From: Ulota crispa | Taxonomy: Eukaryota > Streptophyta > Bryopsida > Orthotrichales > Orthotrichaceae | Direction: 5' to 3' | Assembly (NCBI GenBank): GCA_963920765.1 | Contig: OY987247.1 | Coordinates: 19,688,471-19,752,470, forward strand | Length of the DNA: 64,000 nt | Shown: positions 36,615 to 48,710 of the stretch, in pieces | How the letters are laid out: the number at the start of each line of letters is the position of its first letter | How positions within the stretch are numbered: position 1 is the first letter of the stretch | Program-made: the position numbers and the translations under genes | The notes under the pieces: generated by a model | The model's database searches: none | Seen by the model: only the letters and a program-made list of their open reading frames with translations | What the model was told of the DNA's origin: nothing

Positions 36615-37010
36615 TTGCAATTGAATTTTGACTATGGGCTTCTTCCAGTGAGTCAATCAACAATAAGTAGAATGAAGAAGGAGTTTTTCAACAATGTGTT
36701 CATCAAGCATGTTGGAAGCTTGTTTGCAAAGTGTAGTATCTGTGACCAACTTCAGCAGTTCCTTCTCAAGTTGCCCAAAGAGAGTTCTAAGTATGTTGAG
36801 TTCAAAAAATAGCGCCTTGAACATCTAAATCATTAGATGTCATGTTGTCATCTGTATCTATCATGGCATGAAGAGTCCAAAAGAAACCCGATGGAAGTTC
36901 TATGTATCATTTACAATAAAATGAATATTGCAAAAATTGCTATTCCAAGAATGCGTGTGATAACAAAGGGAACGCAAGGTCTTGGCCAACTTCCCTTGCA
37001 AGTTCCTCCT
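36615..37010 (+). pseudogene. Fragment of an uncharacterised transposon-borne protein (DUF7869-like)
   Basis: The readable protein has VSQSTISRMKKEFFNN, then FAKCSICDQLQ, RLEHLNH and FLCIIHDKM-like text (VLCIIYNKMNIAKIAIPRM). The pattern FAKC-x2-C followed by a charged stretch and an I-I-x-D/N-K-M segment is one I recognise from a large family of repetitive, probably transposon-encoded plant and animal proteins. The family name is from memory and unsure. Two in-frame TAG stops (36810-36812 and 36834-36836) stand where glutamine (CAG) would be natural, suggesting C-to-T decay. It ends abruptly at the half MITE that starts at 36994. Confidence 0.5.
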
Positions 37011-37134
37011 CTCAGTTAGGGCACGTGTACCAAAAAAATGTTGCTTAAACCTAAAGCTTGGTTTAAGGTGATCACCATAAACTTTTAGAAGTCCCAAATT
37101 CAAAAATAGTTCCTAAATTAACAAATATGGCGTT
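36994..37134. mobile_element. Right half of a TAACGCC-family MITE
   Basis: From TTGCAAGTTCCTCCTCT to the terminus ATATGGCGTTA it matches the right half of the 58835-59094 copy. No left half is present: the sequence runs directly out of the transposon-protein fragment, so a deletion joined the two. Confidence 0.75.
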
Positions 37135-38948
37135 ATCTCCTCCAAGAACTCTCTCCTTCCTTTTTCTTTTTCTTCTTCTTCTTCTTCTTTGTGTGTGTTT
37201 TTTGCAATATGTTGGAGGGAGGAACACAACATGGACGTTACTAGGATTGTAACAAAATTTTGGAAGTATGTTTTTTTATCAAGTGCAAACCTAAAATTAT
37301 ACTACTTCTTTTATTTGGAGTTGGTGTGACAAATTTATGCTAGAAAAAATGTAAGGGATTTTTGTGGATGGAGGAAATCTCTTATCCACCAATTTAAAAT
37401 ATGCTTTAGCCAAAATATAAGAAATTTCCTAAAGCAAATTTTTTCTATTAAGGAATGATATCTAGATTTAGCCATCTAGATTAAAACACCCACATTTAAC
37501 AACTTGTGTACAGCCATTAGGGCATTGTTCAATATTGAAAAGGTGAAAAACACTAAATATGTTACCTCCCACCTTATTGTTGCATGTTGTGCCAAAAATA
37601 TATTATTGTCAACACTACAAGAGATATATTGTCCGTACGTACAAATAATTGACAAATTTTTTGTCAATGAGGGAGTCAATTAGGACAATCTAATTTGGAC
37701 AAGTAATTGACAACTGCTTATCATTTTTTTATTGTCTTAGTCAATACCCATGTGATTATCTATCTTTACCCATTCTATTAATTAGAACTTCTCCTTACTA
37801 CACGTTGTCAAATGTTTAACCGAAGGTCACTTGCATTAGTAGTTTTTGGTTAATTTTTTTCCATTCTATAAATACTAGGATCTTACATTTATTTAATGCA
37901 ATTTACTTTAGCTATTTCAGGGCAGCTTCCATTCAGCTTTTCATATGGTGGCCCACAGTAGGGAAAAATACATTTACCCACAATTACTTTTACTACATTC
38001 TAGTATTGCCTTGGTGACAACTAGGTATGCACGCATATGACACGTGTGTATTATCATTGTAGCAATTACATCCATTGCAACAGTTTTTGATCATCCCATC
38101 CAATCTGACAAAATTAACTGCCATACACTACTCTTAGAATCCAATGGATAAACCAAATATAATTTGTATAGAAATCACAGACCTCCTACAACAGACTAAG
38201 ATCATTTACTTATAGAAGCACAAGAACTTGAAGGTCATTTGTCAAGGCCTATGCATGACCAACCACATTAATTTAGAACACATTAAGTTATGAAATATTG
38301 TTGTCAACGTATGGAATATAGGACGGGTGCACTAAGCTTTGCCATCCACTTTGTGGGAATATTAATACTTCAGTACTCACTTGTGAATATTTTGGTATGA
38401 CACATAAGCATTGTACTCAATCCAGAATTTTCTACTTTAGATTTGTACTCTAAAAAACATATGGACATCTCTTCATGTGTAATGTCACTTCAAGTATATT
38501 TAGGTGTCTTTTGAGGCTGTCCCCTTTTTCAACTCCCTTGTTGCCTCCATGGTTCATGTCCTCTGCCCTTGTCTATGAGATGACATTTGCTACTGATTTG
38601 ATCAGTTTAAACAAAAAAGTTTAAAGTAAAACGTACTCAACTCACATGCAATGACATGGGCAATTACAAATATAAACATCATGACAGTACATAGTAAAAA
38701 AGAATAGGAGTCTCCAAAATATGCATGTACAGCATCATGGTATGACTTCTCACCATATTAGTTTTTGGCGTAGGTTGAGCCTGCAAAATGTCACTTATTC
38801 AGTATTCACTTTAATATGCAATAACACAATGCCAAAAAAAAGCACTTGGAGCAAATAGCATTGGCATTCTTAGTGTACAAAATGAAACTTCCTAGTGTCT
38901 TTACTTGTGCCATACTAGAAGTGCCTCATGCCGCTCTGTCTCTAGCAT
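37135..38948. other. Intergenic region with a CACTA-like terminus at 37613
   Basis: A CTT run lies near 37165-37190. At 37613 CACTACAAGAGATATATTG resembles a CACTA terminus and is followed by repeated TTGACAA/TTGTCAA motifs within 130 bp, like subterminal repeats. No partner end is found. No protein-coding gene is recognised. Confidence 0.4.
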
Positions 38949-39315
38949 CCATGGTTGTCTTCCCCAACACGGCGACAACTCAACAAACTCAACAAACTCA
39001 ACGTCATAGATAAACATGAGCCCCTTCATTTGTCTAGTAGAGTCAACTTCAAAGTTGACTTTTAAAGAAAGCACTTTTTGTTTCCGATCTTGACATATTC
39101 ACGTTTCATTTCTTTGAAGTATCTCAATTTAATATACTTATTAGATTCAATATTATGGGTCACATTTAAAGTAGATTTTCAAATTATCTCAGTTGTTAAA
39201 TAGGGCCTTATTAGACAAGAGTGTCAGTCATACTTGACAATTGTCATACACAACATTAGACGTCAAATAGACAACTCAACGACCAACTCCAAAATATGTC
39301 CAACAAAACAATGCT
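38949..39315. repeat. Left terminal inverted repeat of the MULE
   Basis: Pairs with 44231-44608. It contains AACTTCAAAGTTGACTT, a self-complementary core, and GACAATTGTCATAC. Confidence 0.85.
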
Positions 39316-41120
39316 GCCAGCATTAGCTTCAATGACTACATCAGTAATTTCATGTACCATTAGTATATGAAATTTTTACATGTATAGGAACCTGACATAT
39401 GTCAACATCATATGCCTTAAAACTTTAGTGTTCTAGCGTTCTTGAAAACTTCATACTCTCTCTCCAATAGTCAATGTACGGATACCTATTCAACAGAGTC
39501 AGCTATATCCAACCAGGCATTATTCATTACATTCTGTAACCATTCACTTATCCAAGCTCTTCTGCTCTCCAACTTTTACAGGTCTTAGGAAATTAACTAT
39601 CACTAATATGGTAATTATGTCAACACTACACGTCAATGCAAAATTACATTACATGAATTATTAAAAACTCATTCCTAAACACCAAAAACATTATAAAAAA
39701 AAAACCCCTGGTTTTCCAACTCATTGTTTAGATAACTACTATATCCAATTTTACTCGTATAGCGCTACACTTCCTCATTCTTAAGTCAACCCGGAAAACA
39801 ACCTCACATAACATTAGGGTATGATTATAGTAGAAAAATTTGAACAACTACAAGACTTCAATCCCCAATCTCATCCCCAATCTCATACCTTCATGTTGAT
39901 ACCCAATATGATCCCACAAAATGAACATAAGGGATTAGGAGAGCAACATATACACCACGTACAAGGAAATTCTCAATATCACATACTCCACAGTATACTA
40001 TTCTACCCAAGACTCCCTCTTGAAATAATAACAACCACGCAACAAATCAGAGCAAGGGCATAGGCCGCATAGCGCTATAATAAAATAAAACATAAACACT
40101 CATCTGATAATTCCCCTTTCATTTACTTTTGTGGCAGTCTACCTTCTTCTTTCATTCTCAACATCAACCCCAAAACAAATACTACAATATAGTTGTTACT
40201 AAGATATTGACAACACATTAACGTCCATAATTGTGCACTCTATTCCCCTACCCCTATGTAACTACCTACCTCCATACAGAAACCCAAATTCAACTTAGCA
40301 CACAGACAACGCTTTGGAATTTTACATAAGGAAAAACTTGATCACACTAGATTGAATTAATATATACTCAAAGCATGTGCTTGACCCACACATCAACTCA
40401 AAGCATATAAATTCATGCACACCCCTTATCTCTATAAACTTAAAGAACGACGTACTCACAGCAGCATCATTTCCTATACCATGTAATTTTTACCTCACAG
40501 CCACAATGAAGCCAAAAAATTTATTTAATCAATTAGGTAACATTCACAAACTAGAAGAAATATATGACTTGCCCAACCTACATTTTCATTATTTCACCTG
40601 GTACATCTATATTGAATCCCAAAATTAACTATAAATTGCATGAACAAAACGCTAGAGCATAAGGATTCACAAATTTTAAATATCATTGACAAACCTCTTA
40701 AATCAGACTCTACTCTTGTATTTAATACCTTTGGTTTTCCTCATCTTAGCATCATAAATGAATGCAAGCAATAGACACAATATTCTCACTAAAAATAGTA
40801 AGACCACTTCACTAAAATACAATTCATTCATATAACTAATGACTGTGTAACAAACCCCATGATGGACACAAACAAATCAAGGCACAAACATAACATAATA
40901 ATAAAAATGGAAGATGTTGCTTGACAAGACTACTATACAATCCAAGTGTAAAACCCAACTGCAACGTTCATTACACAAAGTTATATCTACTGACGAGGAT
41001 AATCCAACCAAGTTGCTTTCACCTAAACACTTGTGACAGTTAGGTTTTAGGCCTGTTTAAATTTTATACAGTTTAGATCTGACATACCTAGTAGGGGAGT
41101 AGCTTTGGTACTGGTATCTC

Positions 41121-44100
41121 CTAAAACGTGCTCTTCAGCACAACAAAATTGTCTTCCATTATCATTGGTTGCCTCACCTCTCTTAACGATTGCACATCCA
41201 CCTCATGCGGTACAAGCCGGACCTCTGTAGGTGCCTCTAGAGTTTGATAGACCAACGCCTCCTCTACAGACCTGGAAACTATGCCATTGTCAAAGTTGGC
41301 TGATGTGTTGCCTTCAATAACTCCTAGTGTCATCTGCATGTTCTCCATTCTTGCAATCTCATCCTACAATGATTTCATTTCTGAAAGAGCATCAATATAT
41401 TCCTTGACAAGTTGTCTTCTCCATTTGCTTTGGTCTGCATACTGACCCTTGTTTGCAAGTTTTCCAACAGAATTAGCTCCAACACATAAACTTGCCTTTC
41501 CAATATCAATAGAACCCATTTCAGCTGGCATTCCTTTGCACAAAAGTGACCCCTATCCATTTTCCTCATCCATCTCCAACGGCATCATCAAAACACTACC
41601 ATTGTCATGCATTACCTTGTTAGATAGGAGTTTCTTCTTAGATTGGCCATCGTATCCTTTGTCACAAGTCATTGTTGCTTGGATCTCCTTAGGATGTGGA
41701 GTCTCCGCGGTTTGTTTTCTAATCTTTGGCAAACATTGAGCTCACCTGAGGGACCAATTCAGCCAAAGTTCATTTGTCTTGCATTTGCGTTGCTACAGTC
41801 CTTCATCTCTTGTATTTATTTTGGAATTACAAATTCTTCTGTGAGACGTGTCCATGTATTGACGCTGCAGTCAAGTGGTTTGGGTTCATTAGCTGCAATC
41901 TTCTCAAATAGATCTACATGTCTTAGCGTTACACCTCTTGCAATGGCTTTCTTCACAATTGAGTACTTTATAGGAATTGCGTAACCCAAGTATGTTGAAT
42001 CCATTTTGCAATCAACTTGCATGCTGCAACAAGTTGTTTCTTGATATCATTGATGGCTGAGTCAAGTGAGTTTGTAAGAAGCCTCATTTCTTGATTTCAT
42101 TTTGAACTCGATACACGTACAAAATATTTGTGTCTGCCTTCACCGGCAGTTCATTGCATGTCAGTCCTTCTTGGCTTTATTGGGCGGCCACTTTGTCTCT
42201 AGCTGCTTTTGCATGTCTTCTCTCCCTACGTTTATTTGATTCACTTTCATTCTGTAGGATAAGCACTCCTTGGTCTTTTTCAATTCTAGTAGACAAATTT
42301 CCCAAGCTGTTATTTTGATCTTCCAGCACATTGCCCTCATTGCTGCTACTAAAGTTACCGTCTGCACCATTGTCTTCAACGTAGGGAATGAAGGACAATT
42401 GGTGCTGTGGAATGTCATAACCACAATACTCCTCAGGCTCATAAAACTGCTGAAATTTAAATATAATACTATTAAGACCACTCATGTCTGAAAATCGTAT
42501 TAATAATAACCTCATCACTGCCCTAGCAACTGCATATTGAATATGGGTGTCGCTAGTGTAGTCAACACTTCTTTGCACAATGAAAATCCTTTGCATGTAC
42601 TACAATTAAAATTCTTCAAATATAACGTGAAAAAATTTGAAACATCACCTAGCCATGTTGGGACTTTGTCAATGGATTCCATTAATTAGTGGTTTTTTTC
42701 TCGGTTAAGAGAGTATTGTTTCTTGTAATAGACTAGCGCGGAAGTGCAAAGTTGTTGTCGCCACCCCAGTAAGCTTGTGATTCATCATCAATGCGTCCAC
42801 CACTTTGATGCCACGATGGTGAGTTCCTTACATCTCAAATATCTGCATGTACACCTTCTTGCGCTAACCTCCTTGTCCTCTCAATGTCAATTATCCTACA
42901 AAATCTATTCACCTGGTACGTTGGCTGCTAATTTGCAATACTTGCACGTGGAACTCTAACATCTGTCCACATGCCATTGTGAGAATACATTTCACATCTC
43001 CAAAGACACATACAACATGACCTCTCTCATGCATTTGCTCATAATATAATCACTTACATTTTTCAATTCTTTACTGTTTAACAGTCTTCTGCATTAAAGA
43101 GAAGCACATCCATGCATATGAATCATTTTCCAATAACTCACTATGCACTACTATATTTGCATTTAGGTGAAATTTTAACTTTTACATGAGGTATCTAAAC
43201 ATTTAAGGAAGACAACTAATAATAAAAAGGTGACCACGTTCTACATGACATGACAAATAATTGTTTGTTCATACTTTGATTACCACTAAGTACAATTAGA
43301 TAGAAATCACAGTGACGTCAACCTACCTTGAATATCCATTCTTAAGGTTTGAATTATAATATATTTTGCTAGAGGTGGCGGAGTATGATGTGTTATACAC
43401 ATCTATGGACAGTGTTCTATAACTTCTCATGAGACCGCACTAGCTATCTGGATTGGACTACATGTTCTCCAATATTTAAGTGAAGTAAACTCATCTCTTA
43501 TCAGTTCATTTTGTACTTATAAAGTCTACTGACAATTGTTTCAGGCGCATATTACAACGGTATAGGACACTGATTTAGTTACCTATATTGGTATAGGCGT
43601 CACCTTTTTCATTCCGTGTTGTTGGAATCCTACCTTGCATTGGCTCGAACACAAAAGAAGGTCATTCTTGACCACCACATGATCTTCCGCAATCTTGGTT
43701 CACACAACTAAATCCATGAGTCACCGGTGGAGGCCTCCTCATTGCCGCATCAATCACATGGGTTGGACATATGTTTCTCTGCATGGGCTTCTCTTGCTGG
43801 GACTGATACCTGCCGTCACCAGTGAAACCTCCTACAGTGCTACAAAAAGCGTTGTGATTGACAATTTTGCTATCATGTATGGAGACTCCAGATCTTGAGC
43901 TGTCAAAATGCAATTCCGGTTCTTTGGTCTGGAATTTTGCATCTGTTATCCCATCCTTTAAGACAATATTTGACGTGCTTAGTTTGTTCCATTGCCTACA
44001 ATTTCCTATATTTCTTGAATAATGACTAGCCATAGCCATTCTTGCAAAAACAAAGACTGCAAGCTCCCAAAGCTTCTTACGGAATTGGTTTTTCAAAATG

Positions 44101-44126
44101 TGCAATGTATTATTAAAACTTTCCAT
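41121..44126 (-). pseudogene. MULE-internal gene or gene fragments, product unknown
   Basis: Minus-strand open frames follow one another: 43662-44126 (begins MESFNNTLHILKNQF), 42177-42596 (acidic, ends in the basic stretch NKRRERRHAKAARDK), 41816-42022 (contains LGYAIPIKYSIVKK and GVTLRHVDLFEKIAANEP) and 41121-41348 (contains PTEVRLVPHEVDVQ). The ESFN start loosely recalls the region after the catalytic domain of MULE transposases, but no SWIM zinc finger (CxC-CxH) follows. The later frames look protein-like rather than random and could be exons of a second MULE gene or captured host exons. I do not recognise a function. Whether they splice together is not resolved. Confidence 0.4.
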
Positions 44127-44230
44127 TGCATATCCTTATTCCCATGGGTTATTGCCTTAGCAATAAGACATGCCTATATGTTTCCAATACTGACACTGCA
44201 TCTTTGTCTTACTTATTATATTGTTCTACA

Positions 44231-44608
44231 TAGCGTTGTCTTGTTGGATATATTTGGGAGTTTGGTTGTCGTGTTGTCTATCTGACGTCTAATGTTGAGT
44301 ATGACAATTGTCAAGTATGAGTGACACTCTTGTCTAATAAGGCCCTATTTAACAATTGAGATAATTTGAAAATCTACTTTAAATATGACCCATAATGTTG
44401 AATCTAATAAGTATATTGAATTGAGATACTTCAATGAAATGAAATGTGAATATGTCAAGATCGGAAATAAAAAGTGCTTTATTTAAAAGTCAACTTTGAA
44501 GTTGACTCTACTAGACGAACGAAGGGGCTCATGTCTGTCTATGACGTCGAGTTTGTTGAGTTTGTCAAGTTTGTCAAGTTGTCGCCGTGTCGGGGAAGAC
44601 AACCATGG
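44231..44608. repeat. Right terminal inverted repeat of the MULE
   Basis: Inverted partner of 38949-39315. The inner edge is near CCAACAAGACAACGC on the reverse strand. Confidence 0.85.
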
Positions 44609-46383
44609 TTCTACTGTCATTATTGTGTACCACAAAACAAAGTTCCTTTCACTTTGCTAATAATAACATCCATGCATATTAAGACAATCTCCAAGTTTCT
44701 GAATACTCTTTTATGTTATGGTTGTAGAATTAACAATATCATGATATTAATTACATTCTTGAAACATCATTATTTTATGATTTATGAGAACTCGCCATAC
44801 ACATAATGTTGAAACACTTTAGTAATTTGGTTTGACCTTTGAAATCCATTTTTACATAAGGGCGTTTCATTTCTGGCATGAGTGTCACGGATCTTCATCT
44901 GTGTAATTCACCATCCTCATATGTAGAACATTGTTCATTTTGATAATATCTAGTATTATTAGAAATGTAGAATATGTCATTAAATTCAAATCTGGAAAAT
45001 CATTCTGCCCACTTGCTGGCGATAATATGAGTCTTCACTCATCTTATTCCATGATTCCATAATTGTTGCACTTAAATAAATGACCCTCTACTTGTACATA
45101 TACTCTCCCATCACAACATATATACAATGATGTATACTTCAAATATGCTTGGATTCTCATATTATATCACAGACACTGCAAATTCTGCTTTAATTGACAG
45201 CATAATAAACAATGCTTGGCATAACTTCATTTTCAATATGGTGCCTTGCTCTACATAAATTCACATAAAATTGTCATATGTCACTAAAACAATACATTTT
45301 TGAACGTATCAATTTTGTAATACCTATTAGTGAAAAATTCAAGTATGGGTAACATACCTCAATGCCTTTGGAGGTGCTGCAAAAGTGAGAACCAAATATG
45401 GAATTCAATTCCTATAGAATGTTGATGTACGCGGGTGCTAGTTTTCCAAGATTGTATTCCTTTTGTTCTCAGGAACCAATGTCTCCTTTGCATGTGCTGT
45501 TTGGAACTAGACAACGGCAGTTTTGAACAAATCAATGGTAGAAGACTCGCACAGTCTAATCTTCATTGCAGAATGTTGACCTCTGTGAGTGCTCAAACTT
45601 CCCCTTCAAGAAGTAAGCGCAAGCACAACTAGGTTCTAATTTTAGCTGAAATTGAGCTAAGCATGAAAAAATAGCATGAGGGTGGGTTTGATTTATAGAT
45701 ATTTGAACTAAAGATGCCTTCCAAGCAATGGATCTTTTTAATGAACCTACAACATATAATGATGAGCAAAGAATTAATTGACTCAACACTTCAAGCGTGG
45801 CTAGTTGCAATCAAAGCATAAGTGGTCATACCTTGTCATGGGGCTTGACATACCCTTTGGCCGGATGGTGAGCGGCCTCCATTCTCTTGTGCGCGCGTTG
45901 GATCGAGCGTCATAATAATTCTTTTCTAGAGACAAATAATCACAGCACTCTAGTAGGTTGATACATCAACCCATTCTAATGGACCAGTCTGCGCTACTAC
46001 CTTGTGACAAATAATCACAACATAAATTGGCTTCAATGACACGAGATTGAGGATTATTCTAATCCTTTGGATTAGTCACAAGATATCCTTTTATCCGGTC
46101 AAATAGGGAAATCTGACGGGTTGCGGATTTTTGTGTGCAATATGACACAAAAGCAAATCCAAAGATCTCTACGTGCTCTAGAACAATGGTTAATTTACTA
46201 GTGCCAAGCCTAGAGGTTGGTAAGGGCAATTAAAGGCTTGATTTAACAATTCAAAAAGTCAAAAATTGTCATGAGAGGGAGGGACGAACCCCTTGTTTTG
46301 GCAAGGGCAGCAAATTTGTAGCTCAAGGGGCAGCTGAGTACCGGAGGTGGAGGGCCGAGGTCCTGGAGGGCCCAAGGTACCCG
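44609..46383. other. Intergenic region, no gene recognised
   Basis: AT-rich to about 45800, then gradually less so toward the tandem arrays. Short frames (for example 45435-45632) resemble nothing known. Confidence 0.45.
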
Positions 46384-46552
46384 GACCCGTTGGTACCCGG
46401 GCTGGCTGGTACCCGGGCTGGCTGGTACCCGGGTTGGCTGTACCTGGCTAGCTATACCCGACTGGTTGTACTTGGCTGGTACCCGGGTTGGCTGTACCCG
46501 GCTAGCTATACCCGGCTGGTTGTACTTGGCTGGTTGTACCCGAGGGTCAAGA
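46384..46552. repeat. GC-rich GGTACCCGGGCTGGCT tandem array
   Basis: About ten imperfect 12-16 bp units based on GGTACCCGGGCTGGCT with the variants GTACCCGGCTAGCTA and GTACTTGGCTGGTT. Base composition is far above the neighbouring DNA. The translated frame is a repetitive Trp/Tyr-rich string with no coding support. Confidence 0.9.
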
Positions 46553-46564
46553 GCTGGGCTAGGA

Positions 46565-47560
46565 GTGGAACGCTGAGAGCTAGACTTAGATTTGAGTGCA
46601 GTTGAGGGGTTGAGCTGATCGTGGGAACACTAGAAGCTAGACATAGATTGAGAGTGGCTAGGGATGTGGGAATGCCAAGGGCTAGACTGATGAAAATGCC
46701 GAGATTCTAGGCTCAGATTAAGAGCAGCTGGAGTCAAAGGAATGCCAAGGGCTGGACTAATGGGAATGCCAAGAGGTTTGGATTGATGAAAATGCCGAGA
46801 GGCTAGACTCAAATTAGAAGCAGCTAAAGGCTAGATTGATGGGAATGCCGAGAGGCTTGGACTGAAGGGAATGACGAGAGGCTTGGACTAATGAAAATGC
46901 CAAGAGGCTAGACACAGATTGGGAGTAGCCAAGGGATGTGGAAATACCAAAAGCTAGACTTAGAATTGAAAGCAACCAAAGGGCTAGACTGATGAAAAAT
47001 GCCGAGAGTTAGTCTCAAAATTGGGAGCAGCCAAGAGATGTGGGAATGCCAAGAGCTAGACTCAGATTGAGCACTAGCTAGGGGGCTTGACCGATCATGA
47101 GAATACCAAGAGCTAGACTCAAAATTGAGAGCAACCAGGGGCTCAACCAATTGTGAGAGCATTGAGAGCTAGACTCAAAATTGAAAGCAACTAGGGGTTC
47201 GGCTCATTGTGAGAACACCGAGAGCTAGACTCAGATTTGAGAGCAATTAGGGGCTCAATTGATTAAGAGAGTACCAAGAGCTAGACTTAGATTGAGAGCA
47301 GCCAAGGGGCTAGACTGATGAAAAATGCTGAGAGCTAGTCTCAGAATTGGGAGCAGCCAAGGGGCTCGACCGATTGTAAGAACACCAAGAGCTAGACTCA
47401 GATTGAGCAGCAACCAGGGGCTTGGCTGACCATGAAAATACCAAGAGCTAGACTCAACATTGAGAGCAACCAAGGGCTCAACCAATTGTGAGAACATTGA
47501 GAGCTAGACCCATAATTAAGAGTAGCCAGGGGCTAGCCTAGGAGTGAGAACGCCAAGAAC
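46565..47560. repeat. Degenerate tandem array with GAGAGCTAGACTCAGATTGA core
   Basis: Around twenty imperfect units, mostly 50-60 bp apart, each with a variant of GAGAGCTAGACTCAGATTGA followed by GAGCAGCCAAGGGG and often GGGAATGCCAAG. Subunits are shuffled, which points to repeated unequal exchange. All frames across it are repetitive. It adjoins the GGTACCC array, and both may be internal parts of one non-autonomous element. Confidence 0.85.
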
Positions 47561-48299
47561 TCAATCTCAGGGGGAGGTGGCTACTAGTTGGGGACGATGG
47601 ATCATGTCACATACCAAAGGAATCTATGGGTGAGGCTGAGCCTCAAGTTGAGAGATTCAATTAGCAAAGTGACTTCTCAAAGAGCTAGCCTGTGGAATCA
47701 AGGGAGATGGCCAATGTGAGGCTGAGCTGTCAGGATTCTCCAACAGCTGCTGGGAGGGCTTGCAATGCAGTGGTGAGGCAAGACGGAGTTCTGGTAAGGT
47801 TTTGGTAAAAGAATGGTAAGCCAAAGCTATGAACGTTGACGTGCCTCTGACTATGACTCTAAAGACGGACTAGACCCAGAATGACTAATAAGAACTTCTA
47901 GGAGGTATGGAAAAGCGGCATGGCCAATCGTAATCCAACCCCCTAGTGGTTAGTAAGACACTTCTAATCCCCACTAAGGAAACCACAACAGGTTTAAGGA
48001 GATGAGAGGAGTGGGAGGTGGGGCTAAGTGAGAGGGAGGCTAAGGACAAGTGGATAGTGGGGACAAGGGTGAGTGATCAAAAGAAAGGCTCTAAGCATGG
48101 AGGAAAGGAGCCCAAGTGATAAGAGGTAACAAGTGACAAGGGAAGTGGTTACAAGGGATGAGTGATAAGTGGCCAAGGAGTGTTTTTGGGAGGAGGTGGG
48201 CCTCCCTTTATACTTTTGAGGGGGACCACCTTGGCCTTCTATTTAGGAGATCCATAGATCCCTTGAAGTCTACCTAAAATCTAAAAAAAACCAAAAATG
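47561..48299. other. Purine-rich, moderately GC-rich spacer
   Basis: The top strand is rich in GAGG and AAGTGA-type motifs (about 48000-48190, with recurring AAGTGATAAG and AAGTGGATAG variants). No coding frame is convincing. Together with the arrays on its left and the dispersed repeat on its right it may form one composite repeat. Confidence 0.4.
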
Positions 48300-48710
48300 G
48301 ATGAAATATGGATGAATTCATCATAACTTTTGGAGCAAAGCCCCAAACAACAAACAAACAATGGCATTGAATTCCTTGGACCCAAAATAGCTGGTTTTGG
48401 TTGTTCACACTCTCCATTCCAAGCTACAAGGCGTTGGCAAACTTGAATGAAGGGTTAGAGGTGGATGGATGAAAAATCCAAAATTGGAAATTCATCCCAA
48501 ATTGAGAAATTGACTTCCCAAGGTCTTCCACCGTTGTCAAGGGAGCCGGGAAACACTCCTTGCTTCTTTCAATTGGGCCCCAAATGGATGATATCTTGAA
48601 ATTGAATGTCACGCACGTTCTTGAAATTGGATGGATGTCTTTGTTTGAGGCCTTGCCGCTATCAAAACAACTTGAAACTTGGGGGATCCTCATAAATCCT
48701 TGAGAAACTC
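48300..48710. repeat. Dispersed repeat shared with 14227-14790
   Basis: Aligns in the same orientation with about 14370-14785, sharing GGATTCCTTGG-type, TGTTCACACT and GAAATTGACTTCCCAAGG segments. It is non-coding and of unknown superfamily. Confidence 0.75.

Larger units (their letters stand above)
38949..44608 (-). mobile_element. Mutator-like element (MULE) with terminal inverted repeats of about 370 bp
   Basis: 38949-39315 is the reverse complement of 44231-44608 at roughly 85-90% identity, with outer ends CCATGGTTGTCTTCCCC. Long inverted repeats around a 5-kb interior are typical of Mutator-like elements. Minus-strand frames begin just inside the right repeat (44126), as in MULEs whose promoter lies in the repeat. 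A 9-bp target duplication is not recognisable, so exact outer ends are uncertain by a few bases. No intact MULE catalytic domain is seen, so it is likely a deletion derivative or gene-carrying type. Confidence 0.7.

Noticed and set aside
38949-44608. Precise Mutator insertion with a 9-bp target duplication
   Set aside because: Bases outside the paired ends do not match, so exact borders and duplication are left open.
46390-47497. Trp/Tyr-rich and Ser/Leu-rich frames in the tandem arrays
   Set aside because: They are periodic translations of DNA repeats and are not conserved in composition between units.
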